Source: Sinorhizobium shofinae
Lineage (GTDB): Bacteria; Pseudomonadota; Alphaproteobacteria; Rhizobiales; Rhizobiaceae
NCBI GenBank assembly: GCA_001704765.1
Contig: MBFK01000104.1
Coordinates: 45,831-109,830, forward strand
Direction of reading: 5' to 3'
Length of the DNA stretch: 64,000 nt
How positions within the stretch are numbered: the stretch's first letter is position 1; every line of letters starts with the position of its first letter. The notes under the pieces are model-generated. The model saw only the letters and a program-made list of their open reading frames with translations. It had not been told where the DNA came from and made no database searches. Of this stretch, positions 18,406 through 27,015 are shown in pieces. Made by a program: the position numbers and the translations under genes.

Positions 18406-20232
18406 GTGAAAATGACCGATCACCCGTCAACCCACCGAAGCGTTATATCCAGAAAATCGCCCATGCGTGATACTGTTCGAAACAATATGATTAGCAAGGG
18501 CCAAATCGGGCCAACATCGACGCAAAATGGAACAATCAACCCCAAATTGCTCATTTTGCGGGCGCGGCGCGTGTTCGTTCTGGCGCTTCTTTATGCAACA
18601 CTATTGAGTGCCTGCATCGGCCTCCTACAGCTCACCCTGCCGCTCTACATGATGCAGGTGCAAGACCGGGTGCTGAACAGCCAGAGCATCGACACGCTCG
18701 TCATGCTGACCATTCTGGCGATCGGTGCACTCGCCGTATTCGGCGTGCTCGAATTCATCCGCGCCCTCACCTTCCAGGCTATGGGCAGCGCCGTGGTGCG
18801 ATGGTTGAACCTGCCGGTGCTGACCGCCGCGGTACAGGCGTCCGCCGACCAGGGACTCGCGCGCGCCACACAGTCGCTGCGCGACCTCACCGAACTGCGC
18901 AGTTTCCTTACGTCTTCGGCCTTCAGCGCGCCTCTCGATGCCGCCTGGTCGCCGATCTTCCTGGGCGTTCTCTTCCTGCTGCACCCTCTCTTCGGCCTGA
19001 TCGGCGCAATCTCCGTTGCACTGCTTGTCTGCTGCGGCGTCATTACCGACCTTTTGACGCGCCGGCTCATGAAAGAGGCAAGCCAGGCCAATATTGAGGC
19101 AGTCTCGAAGATCGGTGCGACATTACGTCACGCCGAGGCGATCGAAGCCATGGGCATGCTGCCGGCACTCGCCAAACGGTGGCGCACAGCACAGTTGCAC
19201 GCGCTGAGCGTGCTGGAAGCCGGCGGCAGCCGAAGCAAGGCGATGGCAGCGATCACGCGCTCCCTGCGCTTTTCCATTCAGGCGGTGACGCTGGCGGCCG
19301 GTGCTCTGCTGGTGATGCAACAGGAGATAAGCCCCGGCGCGATGATGGCAACGAGCATTCTGGTCGGGCGCCTTCTGCAGCCGTTCGATTCGGTCATCGA
19401 GAACTGGCGGCAATGGGTACTGGCGCTCGCGAGCTGGCGTCGGATCGAGGCAGCGCTCAACGAAGACCTCGCCGTCCGCCAGACGATGCCGACGCCGCGC
19501 TCGCAGGGCGACCTCATCATCGACAAGCTGGTCTACGCCGCGCCCGGGCTGGATGTGCCGATCATCAAGGGCATCTCCTTCTCGCTCTCGCCCGGCGAGG
19601 TGCTGGGCATCGTCGGGCCCTCAGCCGCCGGCAAATCCACGCTGGCGCGGCTCCTCGTCGGCATCCTGAAACCCACGGCGGGCGGCGTCTTCCTGGACGG
19701 CAACAACGTCTATCTTTGGGAGCGAGCCTCCTTCGGACAGATGGCCGGCTATCTTCCTCAGGCAGTTTCGCTGCTTGAGGGAACCATCCGCGAAAACATC
19801 TCGCGGATGGAAGACGGCGATCCCTACAAGGTGCTCGATGCCGCCCGGCTCGCCGACGTCCACGACATGATCGGACGCCTGCCGCTCGGCTATGACACGC
19901 CCGTGGGTGACGGCCAGTTGACCCTCTCCGGCGGACAAAGGCAGCGCATCGCGCTTGCCCGATGCCTCTATGGGCGGCCGCGCCTGCTCGTGCTCGACGA
20001 GCCGAATGCCAATCTCGACGCGATCGGCGAGCGGGCCTTGATCCGCGCCATCGACGAGGCGCGCGACGACGGCGCGATTGTCGTGATGATCGCCCATCGA
20101 CCGGCCATCATGCAGGTCGCCGACAAACTGCTCGTGCTGGAAGGCGGACGCATCACGCAGTTAGGCCCCCGGACCGACGTTGTCGCATCAATGACGCCCG
20201 GAGAACCACGACGCGAAGGGACCGCCTCATGA
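18406..20232 (+). CDS. wgdA: Type I secretion ABC transporter, PrtD/HlyB-like (WgdA/ExpD1)
   Basis: Exporter half-transporter with fused membrane and ATPase domains, 608 residues. Six helices are in the first half (from ARRVFVLALLYATLLSACIG, PLYMMQVQDRVLNS). The nucleotide-binding domain has Walker A GPSAAGKST, signature LSGGQRQR and Walker B LLVLDEPNANLD. It has no N-terminal C39-like domain. The start is uncertain: GTG 18406 and ATG 18412 have only a weak GAGTG site, and ATG 18463 or 18488 would remove an unconserved-looking leader. With WgdB it probably exports the RTX protein WgeA, and it is implicated in galactoglucan export in S. meliloti. Confidence 0.88.
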   Translation: MKMTDHPSTHRSVISRKSPMRDTVRNNMISKGQIGPTSTQNGTINPKLLILRARRVFVLALLYATLLSACIGLLQLTLPLYMMQVQDRVLNSQSIDTLVMLTILAIGALAVFGVLEFIRALTFQAMGSAVVRWLNLPVLTAAVQASADQGLARATQSLRDLTELRSFLTSSAFSAPLDAAWSPIFLGVLFLLHPLFGLIGAISVALLVCCGVITDLLTRRLMKEASQANIEAVSKIGATLRHAEAIEAMGMLPALAKRWRTAQLHALSVLEAGGSRSKAMAAITRSLRFSIQAVTLAAGALLVMQQEISPGAMMATSILVGRLLQPFDSVIENWRQWVLALASWRRIEAALNEDLAVRQTMPTPRSQGDLIIDKLVYAAPGLDVPIIKGISFSLSPGEVLGIVGPSAAGKSTLARLLVGILKPTAGGVFLDGNNVYLWERASFGQMAGYLPQAVSLLEGTIRENISRMEDGDPYKVLDAARLADVHDMIGRLPLGYDTPVGDGQLTLSGGQRQRIALARCLYGRPRLLVLDEPNANLDAIGERALIRAIDEARDDGAIVVMIAHRPAIMQVADKLLVLEGGRITQLGPRTDVVASMTPGEPRREGTAS

Positions 20233-21647
20233 AGCTCGAACAGATCCTGCCGGCGCGCCTCGACGCACAGCCACTGGTGAAGGCCGATAGTTCGCAACGT
20301 CGCCTGCCCGTCAGTGCGCCGCCGCCCGCCGGCGCCGTGGAACTCGATCCTGTCGAGGCCACCGCTCATTCCCCCCTTCGAGGCCTCGTCATCGCCGGAC
20401 TGACGACGATCCTTGTGGCCTTTGGCGGATTCTTCGGCTGGGCATTTTCGACCGATCTCAGTAGCGCCTCGGTTACCAATGGCACCATCGTCGTCGATTC
20501 GAAGCGCAAGACCGTCAGCCATTTCGAGGGCGGCGTGCTGAGCCGCCTGCTGGTCGAGGAGGGCGACCACGTCGCCGCCGGACAGCCGCTCATCAGGCTT
20601 GAGGACACCCGGGCGCGCTCCGAGCTGCAGGCATTGCAGAGCCGGCGGGTCGGGCTGATCGCGAAGCTCGCGCGCCTCCGGACCGAGCAGGCGGGAGCCG
20701 AGGAGATAAGCTTCCCCGGCGATCTCGGCGGCCCCCAGGATCTTGCCGCGGACGATGCCATCACCGCGGAAACCGCCTTCTTCGAAAAACGGCGTGAGGC
20801 AAAGAGAGGGCGCATTGAGGTCCAAGGCAAAACCATCGAAGAGTATTCGGAGAAAGCGAAGTCGCTGACCGCGCAGCTCGAAGCAACCGACCGCCAGATC
20901 GGCCTCATGAATGAGCAGCGAACGGCGATTGCAACCTTGGTGGACAAAGCCTTTGCGCAGCGCTCCAAGCTCATCGAGATGGACGCAAGGCTCAGCGAGC
21001 TTGCCGCAACGCGCGGCGAACTCGCCGGCGACAAGGCGCAGGCCGAAAAGGCCAAGGCGGGCGCCGAACTCGCTCTGACGGGAATCGAAAGCGAATTCCA
21101 GTCGGAGATCGCCGGCGAGATCACCACGGCGCGCCTCGAGCTCGCCGACGCCGAGGAGCGGATCATCGCCGCCAAGGACGTGTTGCGCCGGCTCGAGATC
21201 CGCGCTCCGCAGGCAGGCATCGTCACCAATATCCAGCTGCGAACGCCAGGCAGCGCCGTGTCGCCCGGCCAGCCGCTGCTCGACATCGTGCCCGAGGATG
21301 AGCCGCTCCTCGTCGAGATGCACGTCAGCACCCGCGACATCGACAGCATCGCAATCGGTTCCAAGACCCAGATCCGGCTGACAGCCTATAATCAGCGCTC
21401 GCACCTGCCGCTCGATGGCAAGATCACCTATGTCGCCGCCGACCAGTCGATGGATGAACGGTCGAACATCGCCTATTTCGTGGCGCGGGCTGAGGTGACG
21501 TCCGAATCCCTCGCCGCCAACCCCGATATCCGCCTCTATCCCGGCATGCCCGCCGAAGTGCTGATCGTGCACAAGCCGCGCTCGGCTATCGACTATCTCG
21601 TTTCGCCAATCAGCGACAGTTTCAACCGCGCATTCAGAGAGGACTGA
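20229..21647 (+). CDS. wgdB: Type I secretion membrane fusion protein, HlyD/PrtE-like (WgdB/ExpD2)
   Basis: Periplasmic adaptor of 472 residues from the ATG overlapping the wgdA stop. A cytoplasmic N-terminus is followed by one helix (LVIAGLTTILVAFGGFFGWA, about residues 58-77). The biotinyl-lipoyl half-motif lies in VSHFEGGVLSRLLVEEGDHV, a long coiled-coil hairpin runs over about residues 130-320 (many EL/AK heptads), the second lipoyl half is RAPQAGIVTNIQLRTPG, and the C-terminal beta-barrel ends in GMPAEVLIVHKPRSAIDYL. It bridges WgdA to a TolC-like outer-membrane protein encoded elsewhere. Confidence 0.9.
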   Translation: MKLEQILPARLDAQPLVKADSSQRRLPVSAPPPAGAVELDPVEATAHSPLRGLVIAGLTTILVAFGGFFGWAFSTDLSSASVTNGTIVVDSKRKTVSHFEGGVLSRLLVEEGDHVAAGQPLIRLEDTRARSELQALQSRRVGLIAKLARLRTEQAGAEEISFPGDLGGPQDLAADDAITAETAFFEKRREAKRGRIEVQGKTIEEYSEKAKSLTAQLEATDRQIGLMNEQRTAIATLVDKAFAQRSKLIEMDARLSELAATRGELAGDKAQAEKAKAGAELALTGIESEFQSEIAGEITTARLELADAEERIIAAKDVLRRLEIRAPQAGIVTNIQLRTPGSAVSPGQPLLDIVPEDEPLLVEMHVSTRDIDSIAIGSKTQIRLTAYNQRSHLPLDGKITYVAADQSMDERSNIAYFVARAEVTSESLAANPDIRLYPGMPAEVLIVHKPRSAIDYLVSPISDSFNRAFRED

Positions 21648-21682
21648 TGCCGATTTAAGAATCGGTCCGAAATCCTCGGAAT

Positions 21683-21703
21683 TTACTTTGAATTTTAAAG
21701 TGA
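21683..21703. promoter_or_regulatory. WggR-type box upstream of wgeA
   Basis: A dyad CTTTGAA-TT-TTAAAG lies in the context GGAATTTACTT, which also precedes the dyad box at 18298. It stands 240 bp before the wgeA start, the same distance as the wga-operon box from its start. The surrounding 275-bp region is strongly A/T-rich and also contains ATTGCAGTGCA at 21843-21853. Confidence 0.55.
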
Positions 21704-21922
21704 TTTACAGATATAGCGTCCGCAAAGTTTCTTAAAATATATTGTGCCAATATTAACACAGCAGCCAATCTATATCCATTTTGCGAAATTAATATCGTTT
21801 CACGCCAACTTTATTATCAGTACTACTGTTGCCTTCTGGGTTATTGCAGTGCACACTCCGGCTGCTCAATCCTCGGCTCCCTGCCGATGACGCATACATG
21901 CAACGACGAAGAGGAGAATCAG

Positions 21923-22582
21923 ATGGCCACTTTGGAAGGCGGCGCATATGACGACGCCCTGTTTGGCTCTCGCTTTGACGATTTCATCCGCGCCCATGGG
22001 GGGGATGATTTCGCGAGCGGAGGCAACGGGCACGATGTCATCTTCGGTGACACGGGTAATGACTTGCTGTTCGGCGGCAACGGGAATGATGCCCTGTTTG
22101 GCGGCGACGACGCGGATATTCTCTATGGTGAAAACGGCAACGACATCCTGCTTGGCGGTTCGGGCGCGGATCTCCTGTACGGTGACAACGGCAGCGATGT
22201 CCTGCTCGGCGGTGCCGGTGACGATTTCCTGGTCGGCGGCCACGGCCATGACGTCTTACTCGGCGGCGCCGGAAACGACATCATCAACGGCGGCTCCGGC
22301 TCGGATGTCCTATCCGGCGGCCAGGGCAGCGATGTGTTCGTCTTCGATGGCGGCGGCGGCAACGACGTCATTCTCGACTTCACGGCGGGTGAAGACGTGC
22401 TGCAGATCTCCAAGGGCATCAATGGCCTCGACGTCACGGCGCCCGAAGACCTGGCCTCGCGCATCACCCAGGTTGGCGGCAATGTCGTGATCGACCTCGG
22501 CCACGGCGACACCCTGACGCTGGTGAACGCCGACGCCGACGACATTCAGGCCCATCCGGAAAACTACTTCACGGTCCACTGA
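21923..22582 (+). CDS. wgeA: RTX-repeat calcium-binding secreted protein (WgeA/ExpE1)
   Basis: Extracellular acidic protein of 219 residues built almost wholly of glycine-rich nonapeptide repeats, about twelve tandem units such as GGNGNDALF, GGAGDDFLV and GGAGNDIIN. These fold into a Ca2+-filled parallel beta-roll outside the cell. The C-terminal stretch DVFVFDGGGGNDVILDFTAG is the classical uncleaved type I secretion signal region, and the gene follows the WgdAB exporter genes. The ATG at 21923 has GAGGAG six bases upstream, so the in-frame ATG at 21887 is unlikely. ExpE1 is secreted in S. meliloti. A strong hairpin follows and may separate its expression from that of the glycosyltransferases. 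Confidence 0.9.
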   Translation: MATLEGGAYDDALFGSRFDDFIRAHGGDDFASGGNGHDVIFGDTGNDLLFGGNGNDALFGGDDADILYGENGNDILLGGSGADLLYGDNGSDVLLGGAGDDFLVGGHGHDVLLGGAGNDIINGGSGSDVLSGGQGSDVFVFDGGGGNDVILDFTAGEDVLQISKGINGLDVTAPEDLASRITQVGGNVVIDLGHGDTLTLVNADADDIQAHPENYFTVH

Positions 22583-22594
22583 GTTTGAATTGGT

Positions 22595-22625
22595 GCGCGC
22601 CCCACCCTCCTCCCGTGGGGCGCGC
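22595..22625 (+). other. Strong hairpin between wgeA and wgeB
   Basis: GCGCGCCCCAC, a 9-base loop, then GTGGGGCGCGC: an 11-bp perfect stem starting 13 bases after the wgeA stop. No U-tract follows, so it is probably a partial terminator or 3' end protector that keeps the secreted RTX message abundant relative to wgeB-wgeH. Confidence 0.65.
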
Positions 22626-22657
22626 GCCCTCCCTTCAGCAGCCCAAAGGAGTGGTGT

Positions 22658-24904
22658 GTGGCATTTGCGCGTGCGAGCGGCGGCGGTTTCGAGAATGCGA
22701 AGGTCTTCCGGCTCGGCGCCGAGGTGGCGATCCTCATCTGGGATGCTCCCACGACGCACCCTGTCACGACCAAATACACGCTCCTCATGCCCGAGCAGCC
22801 GGTCCCGCTCGTCTGCACGATGCTCCCGCTTGCGAATGGCGGCCAGCGCGTCCTTTGGGGACTGAGGCCTCGGCAAGCGCCGGAGCGTGCGCGGATTTCT
22901 GTCGAAAGCGACAACCTCCAAACCGCAGTGCTCGATCCCATCGGCGAGTTGCCGCTTCTTGATGTCGAGGCACTTCTTGCCGATCTGCCGCCCGAGGGCT
23001 GCATCAAGCTCCTGAACAATCTGCTGACGGCCTGGCGAAGCGCGTTCCGCCTTTCGAAGGATCCGCTTTTCATCGGCGTCATCGATGATGCGCTTCACGC
23101 GCTGTCATTGGGCCCGCGGCCCGCCAGGATCATCTGCCCGATCGCTGAGGGACGATATCTGATCGAGAGCGCCATCGGTCCTGATTTCGGCGAGATCAGT
23201 GCCATCTATGGGCTCGGCCCGAATGCCATCCAGCCGCTGCCTTCGTCGTTTGTCGTCGGCGCGCACACGGAGCGGGGCTTGCGCCCCTGTCATTTCATCG
23301 TCGAATCGCCCCGGCCTCCGCAACCGCAGCTATTCCTGTTCCTTGGAAAGAAGGGCATTGCAGTTCGGGAACTCTCCGCGACCAATCCCCGCTATCGGAC
23401 ACTGCAAAAGTGGTGGGCGGAACAGGGCGGCGCGCCGGCCTTGCGCGACTTCGTCGTGCGGTGGCTCTCCGGACTGCCGGAGGGTGGTGTCGCCACGGCG
23501 CTCGACCTGCAACTTCGGCAACCGCTGCCGGCGAGGCAGGTCGCCAAGTCTGCCATGAATCCTGCCGCGGAGGTCGATCTTGCACTGGCGCTATCGGGCG
23601 GCCTGCTCGTCGGTGGCTGGTTCCACGATCCCTCGTCCATTCTCGCCGGAATAGATTTTCTGAAAGAGGACAGCACAGCGGTGCCGCTCGACGGAAACTG
23701 GTACGAGTTTCCTGCCTGGGCGCGCGGCCCGGACGAGAGCTCCAGAACCGACGTGACCGGTTTCGTTGCCTGGCTGCCGTTGGACGAGCCATTGGGCGCT
23801 CTCCTTCAGCCGCGCTTCCAGATGCGGCTCGCCTCGGGCGCCGTAAAATCACTCGTGCCGAAGCCTCAGCCTTTCGAGCCGGCGATGCAGCGCAACCGCA
23901 TCCTGCGCGCCATTCCGCCGCAGCACGCCGTCGACCGGGCCTTCCGGACAATCCTTGCCCCGGCCATCGAGGACGTGGAGCATAGATTGGGCAGGACGAT
24001 AGGGATCGACCGCACCAGGGACTACGGCCTGCCGCAGCAGGCGCCGCTCGTCTCGATCGTGGTGCCGCTTTACCGGGTTCTCGATTTCCTCCGCTTTCAG
24101 CTATCAGGCATGGCGACCGACCCTTGGATCGCGGGCAATGCGGAGATCATCTACGTCCTGGATTCCCCCGAGATTCAGGATGAGACGGAACATCTCCTCG
24201 GCGGACTGCACCTCCTGCACGGCCTGCCGATGAAGCTCGTGGTGATGAATCGCAATGGCGGCTATGCGCGGGCCTGCAATGCCGGTGCGCGCTTCGCGCG
24301 CGGCAAGGTCCTCGTCATGCTGAATTCCGATGTCGTGCCTTCAGCGTCAGGCTGGCTGCAGACGCTCGCGCTGCCGGTGCTCGAAGAGGAAGGGCTCGGC
24401 GCCATCGGCCCGAAACTGATCTTCGAGGACGGTTCACTCCAGCATGCCGGGCTTTACTTCGCCCGCGACCAGCGCGGCGTTTGGCTGAACCACCATTTCC
24501 ACAAGGGCATGCCCGGCGATTATCCACCGGCGCAAGTCCCCCGCAGCGTTCCTGGCGTCACCGGGGCGTGCCTGGTGACAAGGAGGGAAGTCTACGAGCT
24601 CGTCGGCGGATACACGGAAGATTACGTCATCGGCGATTACGAGGACAGCGATCTCTGCCTGAAGATCCGCCGGTCCGGCTTTGACATAGGCTTCGAGCCG
24701 TTGGCGTGCCTGTATCACTTCGAGCGCCGATCGATCCGCCGCAGCCAGGACTACATGCGCGGCGTCGCCAGCCAATATAATGCGTGGCTGCATACCGAGC
24801 GCTGGAATGACGACATTGCCGACCTGATGACCGCCGCTCCCGGCGTCGACAGTGGGGCGTCCCCACGCTTCGAGACCGTGGCTTCGGCAAGGAGCGCCGC
24901 ATGA
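22658..24904 (+). CDS. wgeB: Glycosyltransferase family 2 with large N-terminal domain (WgeB/ExpE2)
   Basis: Cytoplasmic glycosyltransferase of 748 residues; GTG start with AAAGGAG six bases upstream. About 450 N-terminal residues are of unknown fold and include a module LALSGGLLVGGWFHDP that recurs in WgeF. The GT-A domain begins near residue 462 (PLVSIVVPLYRVLDFLRFQL). Its acidic motif is in VMLNSDVVPSASGWLQ near 556 and the acceptor-side EDSDLCLKIRRSG is near 661. These residues indicate an active inverting transferase. It is coupled by ATGA to wgeC. The role is presumably transfer of glucose or galactose into the EPS repeat. Confidence 0.85.
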   Translation: MAFARASGGGFENAKVFRLGAEVAILIWDAPTTHPVTTKYTLLMPEQPVPLVCTMLPLANGGQRVLWGLRPRQAPERARISVESDNLQTAVLDPIGELPLLDVEALLADLPPEGCIKLLNNLLTAWRSAFRLSKDPLFIGVIDDALHALSLGPRPARIICPIAEGRYLIESAIGPDFGEISAIYGLGPNAIQPLPSSFVVGAHTERGLRPCHFIVESPRPPQPQLFLFLGKKGIAVRELSATNPRYRTLQKWWAEQGGAPALRDFVVRWLSGLPEGGVATALDLQLRQPLPARQVAKSAMNPAAEVDLALALSGGLLVGGWFHDPSSILAGIDFLKEDSTAVPLDGNWYEFPAWARGPDESSRTDVTGFVAWLPLDEPLGALLQPRFQMRLASGAVKSLVPKPQPFEPAMQRNRILRAIPPQHAVDRAFRTILAPAIEDVEHRLGRTIGIDRTRDYGLPQQAPLVSIVVPLYRVLDFLRFQLSGMATDPWIAGNAEIIYVLDSPEIQDETEHLLGGLHLLHGLPMKLVVMNRNGGYARACNAGARFARGKVLVMLNSDVVPSASGWLQTLALPVLEEEGLGAIGPKLIFEDGSLQHAGLYFARDQRGVWLNHHFHKGMPGDYPPAQVPRSVPGVTGACLVTRREVYELVGGYTEDYVIGDYEDSDLCLKIRRSGFDIGFEPLACLYHFERRSIRRSQDYMRGVASQYNAWLHTERWNDDIADLMTAAPGVDSGASPRFETVASARSAA

Positions 24905-25746
24905 GCGAAACCGCGCTGCGCCACGGAAGCGAGCCGGAAACGGCACCACTCGCCAATGAAGATCGGACCCGATTGCTGCTGGACGTCATTCAGCGAAACC
25001 GTTTCCTGCCGCACCCGGATCCCGACAGCGTTTTTGTCGGTGACGGCGATTTCAAGGCCGTTGGCCTTGAATTTCTCAGCCACTTCATCCGGATGGGGGG
25101 ATTGCGGCCGGAAAGCCGTGTGCTCGACATCGGCTGCGGGATCGGGCGAATGGCCGTTCCGCTCACCCAATATCTGGATTTCGAAAAGGGCCGTTACAGC
25201 GGCATCGATCCCGTCGAGGGCGGCATCGCCTGGTGTCGTCGCTTCATTACGCAGGCCTATCCGAACTTCGCGTTCCAGCGGGTCGACATCGCGCACGACC
25301 TCTACAATCCGAAGGGCAAGATCAGCGGCAAGGCATTGAAGCTGCCCTATGCGGATCGCCAATTCGATTTCGTGATCATGACCTCGGTCGTGACGCACCT
25401 GCCGCCGGACGAGGTCCTCGTTTACCTCGGCGAGGTCGGGCGGTTGCTCAAACCCGGTGGGCGCCTCTTCATGACGGCCTTCGTCGTCGACCCTGTCGCC
25501 GCCGCAAACGAAAGCGGCAGGCGCGATCCGCGTCTCGCCTTCGAACGCCACGGCGACGGGCCCTGCTGGTTCGTGGCGGATCTGCCGCCGCTCGCGGCGG
25601 TGGGTTTCGATGACGGCTTTCTAGATAAGGCCTTGGAGCGGGTCGGCCTCGCCACTGTGCTTAAGTCGCTTGGCCACTGGCGCGGGCAGGCAGCGGAGCA
25701 CTACCAGGACGTCTTCGTGGCCGAGTGCCGGGCGGGTGGCCGGTGA
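24901..25746 (+). CDS. wgeC: SAM-dependent methyltransferase, class I (WgeC/ExpE3)
   Basis: Rossmann-fold methyltransferase of 281 residues. SAM-binding motif I is VLDIGCGIGRMAVPL near residue 76, the acidic end of beta-2 is in YSGIDPVEGGIAW, and motif III-like KPGGRLFMTAFVVDP follows. The target is unknown: a sugar hydroxyl, a carrier lipid or a chain-terminating end group are all possible. It overlaps wgeB by ATGA and wgeD by GTGA, so all three are translationally coupled. Confidence 0.87.
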   Translation: MSETALRHGSEPETAPLANEDRTRLLLDVIQRNRFLPHPDPDSVFVGDGDFKAVGLEFLSHFIRMGGLRPESRVLDIGCGIGRMAVPLTQYLDFEKGRYSGIDPVEGGIAWCRRFITQAYPNFAFQRVDIAHDLYNPKGKISGKALKLPYADRQFDFVIMTSVVTHLPPDEVLVYLGEVGRLLKPGGRLFMTAFVVDPVAAANESGRRDPRLAFERHGDGPCWFVADLPPLAAVGFDDGFLDKALERVGLATVLKSLGHWRGQAAEHYQDVFVAECRAGGR

Positions 25747-27005
25747 GCCGGCGCATCCTCATCGCCGCCCATAATCATCCAGCCCTCCATCCCGGCGGCA
25801 CGGAGATTTTCGCGCACGATCTTTTCCGCGCCTATCAGCGCGCCGGGCATGAAGCGCTCTTCCTCGGCGCCACGAACCAGATCCACCGCCAGGCGCGGCC
25901 GGGCACCAGCTTCCAGGGGATCGGCCCCGCGGGAGACGAAGTCCTGCTGTGGTCCGGTCACTTCGATCGCTTCTTCATGAGCCAGGTCGATCTCTACGGC
26001 GTCGTTCCCGACGTGGTGGAACTGCTTCGCGACTTCCGGCCGGATGTGGTTCACATCCACCATCTGCTCCTGCTGGGCGCCGAGTTTCCGCACATCGTCC
26101 GCCGGACCTTGCCGGACTGCCGGATCGTCATGACGCTGCATGACTACTATCCCATCTGTCACCATGACGGGCTGATGGTGCGCACGAGCGGGAAGGAACT
26201 CTGCCACAAGGCAAGCGCCGACCGCTGCCATGCCTGCTTCAAGGACATCCCGCTCGATCGGTTCATGCTGCGCGAGCGTCATCTGAAGGCCCTGTTAAGC
26301 ACGGTCGACCGTTTCGTCGCTCCCAGTCGGTTCCTGCGGCAGCGCTTCATCGAGTGGGGGCTTGCCGAAGATCTGATCAGCGTCATCCCGAACGGGATTC
26401 CGGTTCGGAATGTCCCGGAAGCAACGAACGGCCAGGGCCGAGACAGGTTCGTTTTCGGCTATTTCGGCAATCTCAACCCCTGGAAGGGGGTGCCCGTGCT
26501 GCTCGAGGCGGCGCGGCAACTCATTTCATTGGGACTCCAGTTCGAGCTCCGCGTCCATGGCGGCGCGCCTTTCCAGAGCGAGAGCTTCACGGACGAGATC
26601 GCCCGCCTCTTCAGCGAGACGGCGCCCGTCGTGCAGCAACGTGGCCCCTACCGGCGCGACGATGTCGCCGATCTCGTCGCCGCGGTCGACTGCACGATTG
26701 TACCTTCGATCTGGTGGGAGAATGCGCCGCTCGTTATCCAGGAGGCGCAGGCCCTTGGGCGGCCGGTGATCGCCAGCAATATCGGCGGCATGGCCGAGAT
26801 GATCGAGGACGGCGTCAACGGACTGACCGTTGTGCCCGGCGATCCGCGGGCGCTTGGCTCCGCCATGCGTCGCATCGTCGAGGAGCCGGATCTCAGGCGC
26901 CACCTGTCCGCAAACGTCCGCAAGCCCGACGACATCGACACGACCGCCCGGCGCTATCTCGAACTGATCGACGCGATCAAGCCGCCGCGTATCGAAGCGG
27001 CATAG
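25743..27005 (+). CDS. wgeD: Glycosyltransferase family 4 (WgeD/ExpE4)
   Basis: GT-B glycosyltransferase of 420 residues. The GTG start overlaps the wgeC stop as GTGA. N-terminal RILIAAHNHPALHPGGTEIF is the acceptor glycine loop, DVVHIHHLLLLG follows, the donor-domain entry is FVFGYFGNLNPWKGVPVLL, and the EX7E motif is in WWENAPLVIQEAQALGRP. A cysteine pair in SADRCHACFKDIP is conserved with WgeG. It is a clear paralogue of WgeG, so the operon carries two diverged copies of one transferase, probably acting at successive steps. Confidence 0.87.
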   Translation: MSRRILIAAHNHPALHPGGTEIFAHDLFRAYQRAGHEALFLGATNQIHRQARPGTSFQGIGPAGDEVLLWSGHFDRFFMSQVDLYGVVPDVVELLRDFRPDVVHIHHLLLLGAEFPHIVRRTLPDCRIVMTLHDYYPICHHDGLMVRTSGKELCHKASADRCHACFKDIPLDRFMLRERHLKALLSTVDRFVAPSRFLRQRFIEWGLAEDLISVIPNGIPVRNVPEATNGQGRDRFVFGYFGNLNPWKGVPVLLEAARQLISLGLQFELRVHGGAPFQSESFTDEIARLFSETAPVVQQRGPYRRDDVADLVAAVDCTIVPSIWWENAPLVIQEAQALGRPVIASNIGGMAEMIEDGVNGLTVVPGDPRALGSAMRRIVEEPDLRRHLSANVRKPDDIDTTARRYLELIDAIKPPRIEAA

Positions 27006-27015
27006 GGGAACATCG

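Noticed and set aside
21950..22350. Short tandem DNA repeats that might be a CRISPR array or minisatellite
   Set aside because: The repeats are in frame and encode RTX nonapeptides of WgeA. There are no spacers of constant length.
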